This document shows, piece by piece, positions 6,458 through 7,107 of a DNA stretch of 7,107 nt. Location of the stretch: contig JBAWVO010000326.1 in assembly GCA_037147235.1 (NCBI GenBank), positions 1-7,107 on the forward strand. Reading direction: 5' to 3'. This stretch comes from JANXQG01 sp037147235 (GTDB taxonomy: Bacteria > Planctomycetota > Planctomycetia > Pirellulales > Thermoguttaceae). Within the stretch, counting starts at the first letter, position 1. Each line of letters starts with the position of its first letter. The notes under the pieces are model-generated. The model saw nothing but the letters and a program-made list of their open reading frames with translations, was not told the origin of the DNA and searched no databases. Position numbers and translations under genes: made by a program.

Positions 6458-6575
6458 AGCGACTAACCTGATCTAGTATTAATGATAACCGCAAATGGAA
6501 AAATATGCCAGGGAAGTTCTTGAGCGAGTAATCGAAGCCCCTCCTTGAGCCGGAAATTGCCCTATCGGACATGAT
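6458..6575 (-). promoter_or_regulatory. Leader region of the sigma-kinase-LEPR operon
   Basis: This 118-base stretch lies between the sigma-factor start and the downstream edge of a hairpin repeat, so the operon promoter should be here or inside the repeat. It is AT-rich near 6470-6510. TATCAT (minus strand, 6487-6482) could be a -10 element, but no convincing -35 sits 16-18 bases before it. A weak CAGGT ribosome site precedes the ATG. An AAGGAGG word at 6545-6539 has no ATG, GTG or TTG at usable spacing. The promoter class cannot be decided from sequence alone. Confidence 0.3.
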
Positions 6576-6692
6576 TAAGGATCGGCGCATCAATAAGTGT
6601 CGCAAGAAAAGTAGCAGGCACACTCCGTGTGCCGTCTGCCCCCCGCTCGGCAAATGTGCAAAACACGACAGTTCTTGGTGCGCCGGTCCTAA
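6576..6692 (-). repeat. MITE-like hairpin repeat, right copy
   Basis: Terminal arms 6576-6602 (TAAGGATCGGCGCATCAATA then AGTGTCG) and 6666-6692 pair with five mismatches over 27 bases. The internal GGCACAC-TCC-GTGTGCC hairpin is intact. The element matches the left copy at about 92 percent over 116 bases, with one indel near 6641. It lies about 120 bases upstream of the sigma-factor start, where it could act on operon transcription. Confidence 0.85.
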
Positions 6693-7031
6693 GCCGCGAC
6701 TAAGAAAGACTTTATAATGTTTCCCGCCTGGTTTTCAGTGGGCAACAGGGATCCTTTACCCGCCACGCGGGTGGATCGGTTGAACTATCGGGATTTAACG
6801 AACCCTTTGGACAGATACCTACACGTAAAACTCTGAAACAATAATAGGACGTGTTGCCAAGAGCAATGTCACACCTTCGGCCGCGAATATTGTGGTTAGG
6901 AAGGAGGAAATGTTCAATGAAATACAACTGTTAATTTGACACCACCCAAAGAAGATGTTCAAATAGCCGAAGAAACGAGTTGTTCATTCATCCCTTAATG
7001 AAAACCGGCTCTCCGCCGGGTTTGCGGATAA
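6693..7031. other. Intergenic stretch with no recognisable gene
   Basis: No reading frame here has a recognisable product. Two small hairpins stand out: ACCCGC-CAC-GCGGGT (6758-6772) and CCGGC-TCTCC-GCCGG (7005-7019). The second is flanked by AAAA and GTTT, and could be a weak bidirectional terminator for a gene outside the window. A strong GGAGG at 6903-6907 serves only the tiny frames MFNEIQLLI and MKYNC, which I do not regard as genes. Confidence 0.4.
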
Positions 7032-7102
7032 TTGTGGTGCGGGCGTCCCGCCTGCCCAAGATGTTGTGGTTGAACCAGGCAGGCGAGACACCCGCACCAC
7101 AA
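7032..7102. repeat. 71-bp hairpin repeat at the right edge
   Basis: TTGTGGTGCGGGCGTCCCGC then CTGCC (7032-7056) pairs with 7078-7102 with two mismatches over 25 bases, leaving a 21-base loop. The GTGGTGCGGGCGTCCCGCC arm is of a type I associate with repeats in planctomycete genomes (recalled, not searched). It may be larger, as the window ends five bases later. Confidence 0.75.
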
Positions 7103-7107
7103 ACTTG

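Noticed and set aside
5910..6653. Minus-strand 247-codon open frame starting in the right MITE-like repeat
   Set aside because: It overlaps the sigma-factor gene in another frame, and its N-terminal QTAHGVCLLLFLRHLLMRRS is a translation of the repeat, also produced by the left copy.
6712..6927. Minus-strand 71-codon open frame
   Set aside because: No recognisable domain and no good ribosome site. It could be a remnant but nothing supports a gene.
6903..6939. GGAGG followed by tiny frames MFNEIQLLI (6910-6939) and MKYNC (6917-6934)
   Set aside because: Too short to judge; the first ATG is too close to the GGAGG, and no downstream gene is visible for a leader peptide to control.

Overview
The window looks like chromosomal DNA of a planctomycete, probably of the Pirellulales type. 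Three things point there: an ECF-like sigma factor of the planctomycete-specific family, a Hanks-type Ser/Thr kinase fused through one membrane helix to a long TPR array, and a protein opening with a LEPR-XLL-like motif. The intergenic DNA is also packed with short palindromic repeats. This placement rests on protein-family recognition only; there is no rRNA or other phylogenetic marker.

Layout. Positions 1-1050 hold no convincing gene. They form a repeat island: an 80-bp inverted pair (1-80 and 724-803), a 118-bp hairpin element (88-205), a nested 149-bp hairpin (295-443), a MITE-like hairpin (446-589), a 104-bp direct pair (572-675 and 943-1046), and a candidate terminator for the minus-strand operon (676-712). 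From 1051 to 6457 three minus-strand genes sit head to tail with gaps of only 15 and 13 bases: the sigma factor (6457-5810), the kinase (5794-2864) and the LEPR-XLL protein (2850-1051). Positions 6458-7107 hold the operon's leader, a second copy of the MITE-like hairpin in opposite orientation (6576-6692), a stretch with no recognisable gene, and a further hairpin repeat at the right edge (7032-7102).

How the genes may work together. Genetic linkage of ECF sigma factors to TPR- or WD40-bearing membrane kinases is a known planctomycete arrangement. The likely reading is that the kinase senses a signal through its extracytoplasmic TPR half and signals through its cytoplasmic kinase half, possibly to the sigma factor. 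The third protein looks like a low-complexity exported or envelope-associated protein with six 19-residue tandem repeats and a possible C-terminal membrane segment. Its placement in the same operon suggests it is a partner, target or sensed ligand of the pathway. That last step is inference; nothing in the sequence shows the interaction.
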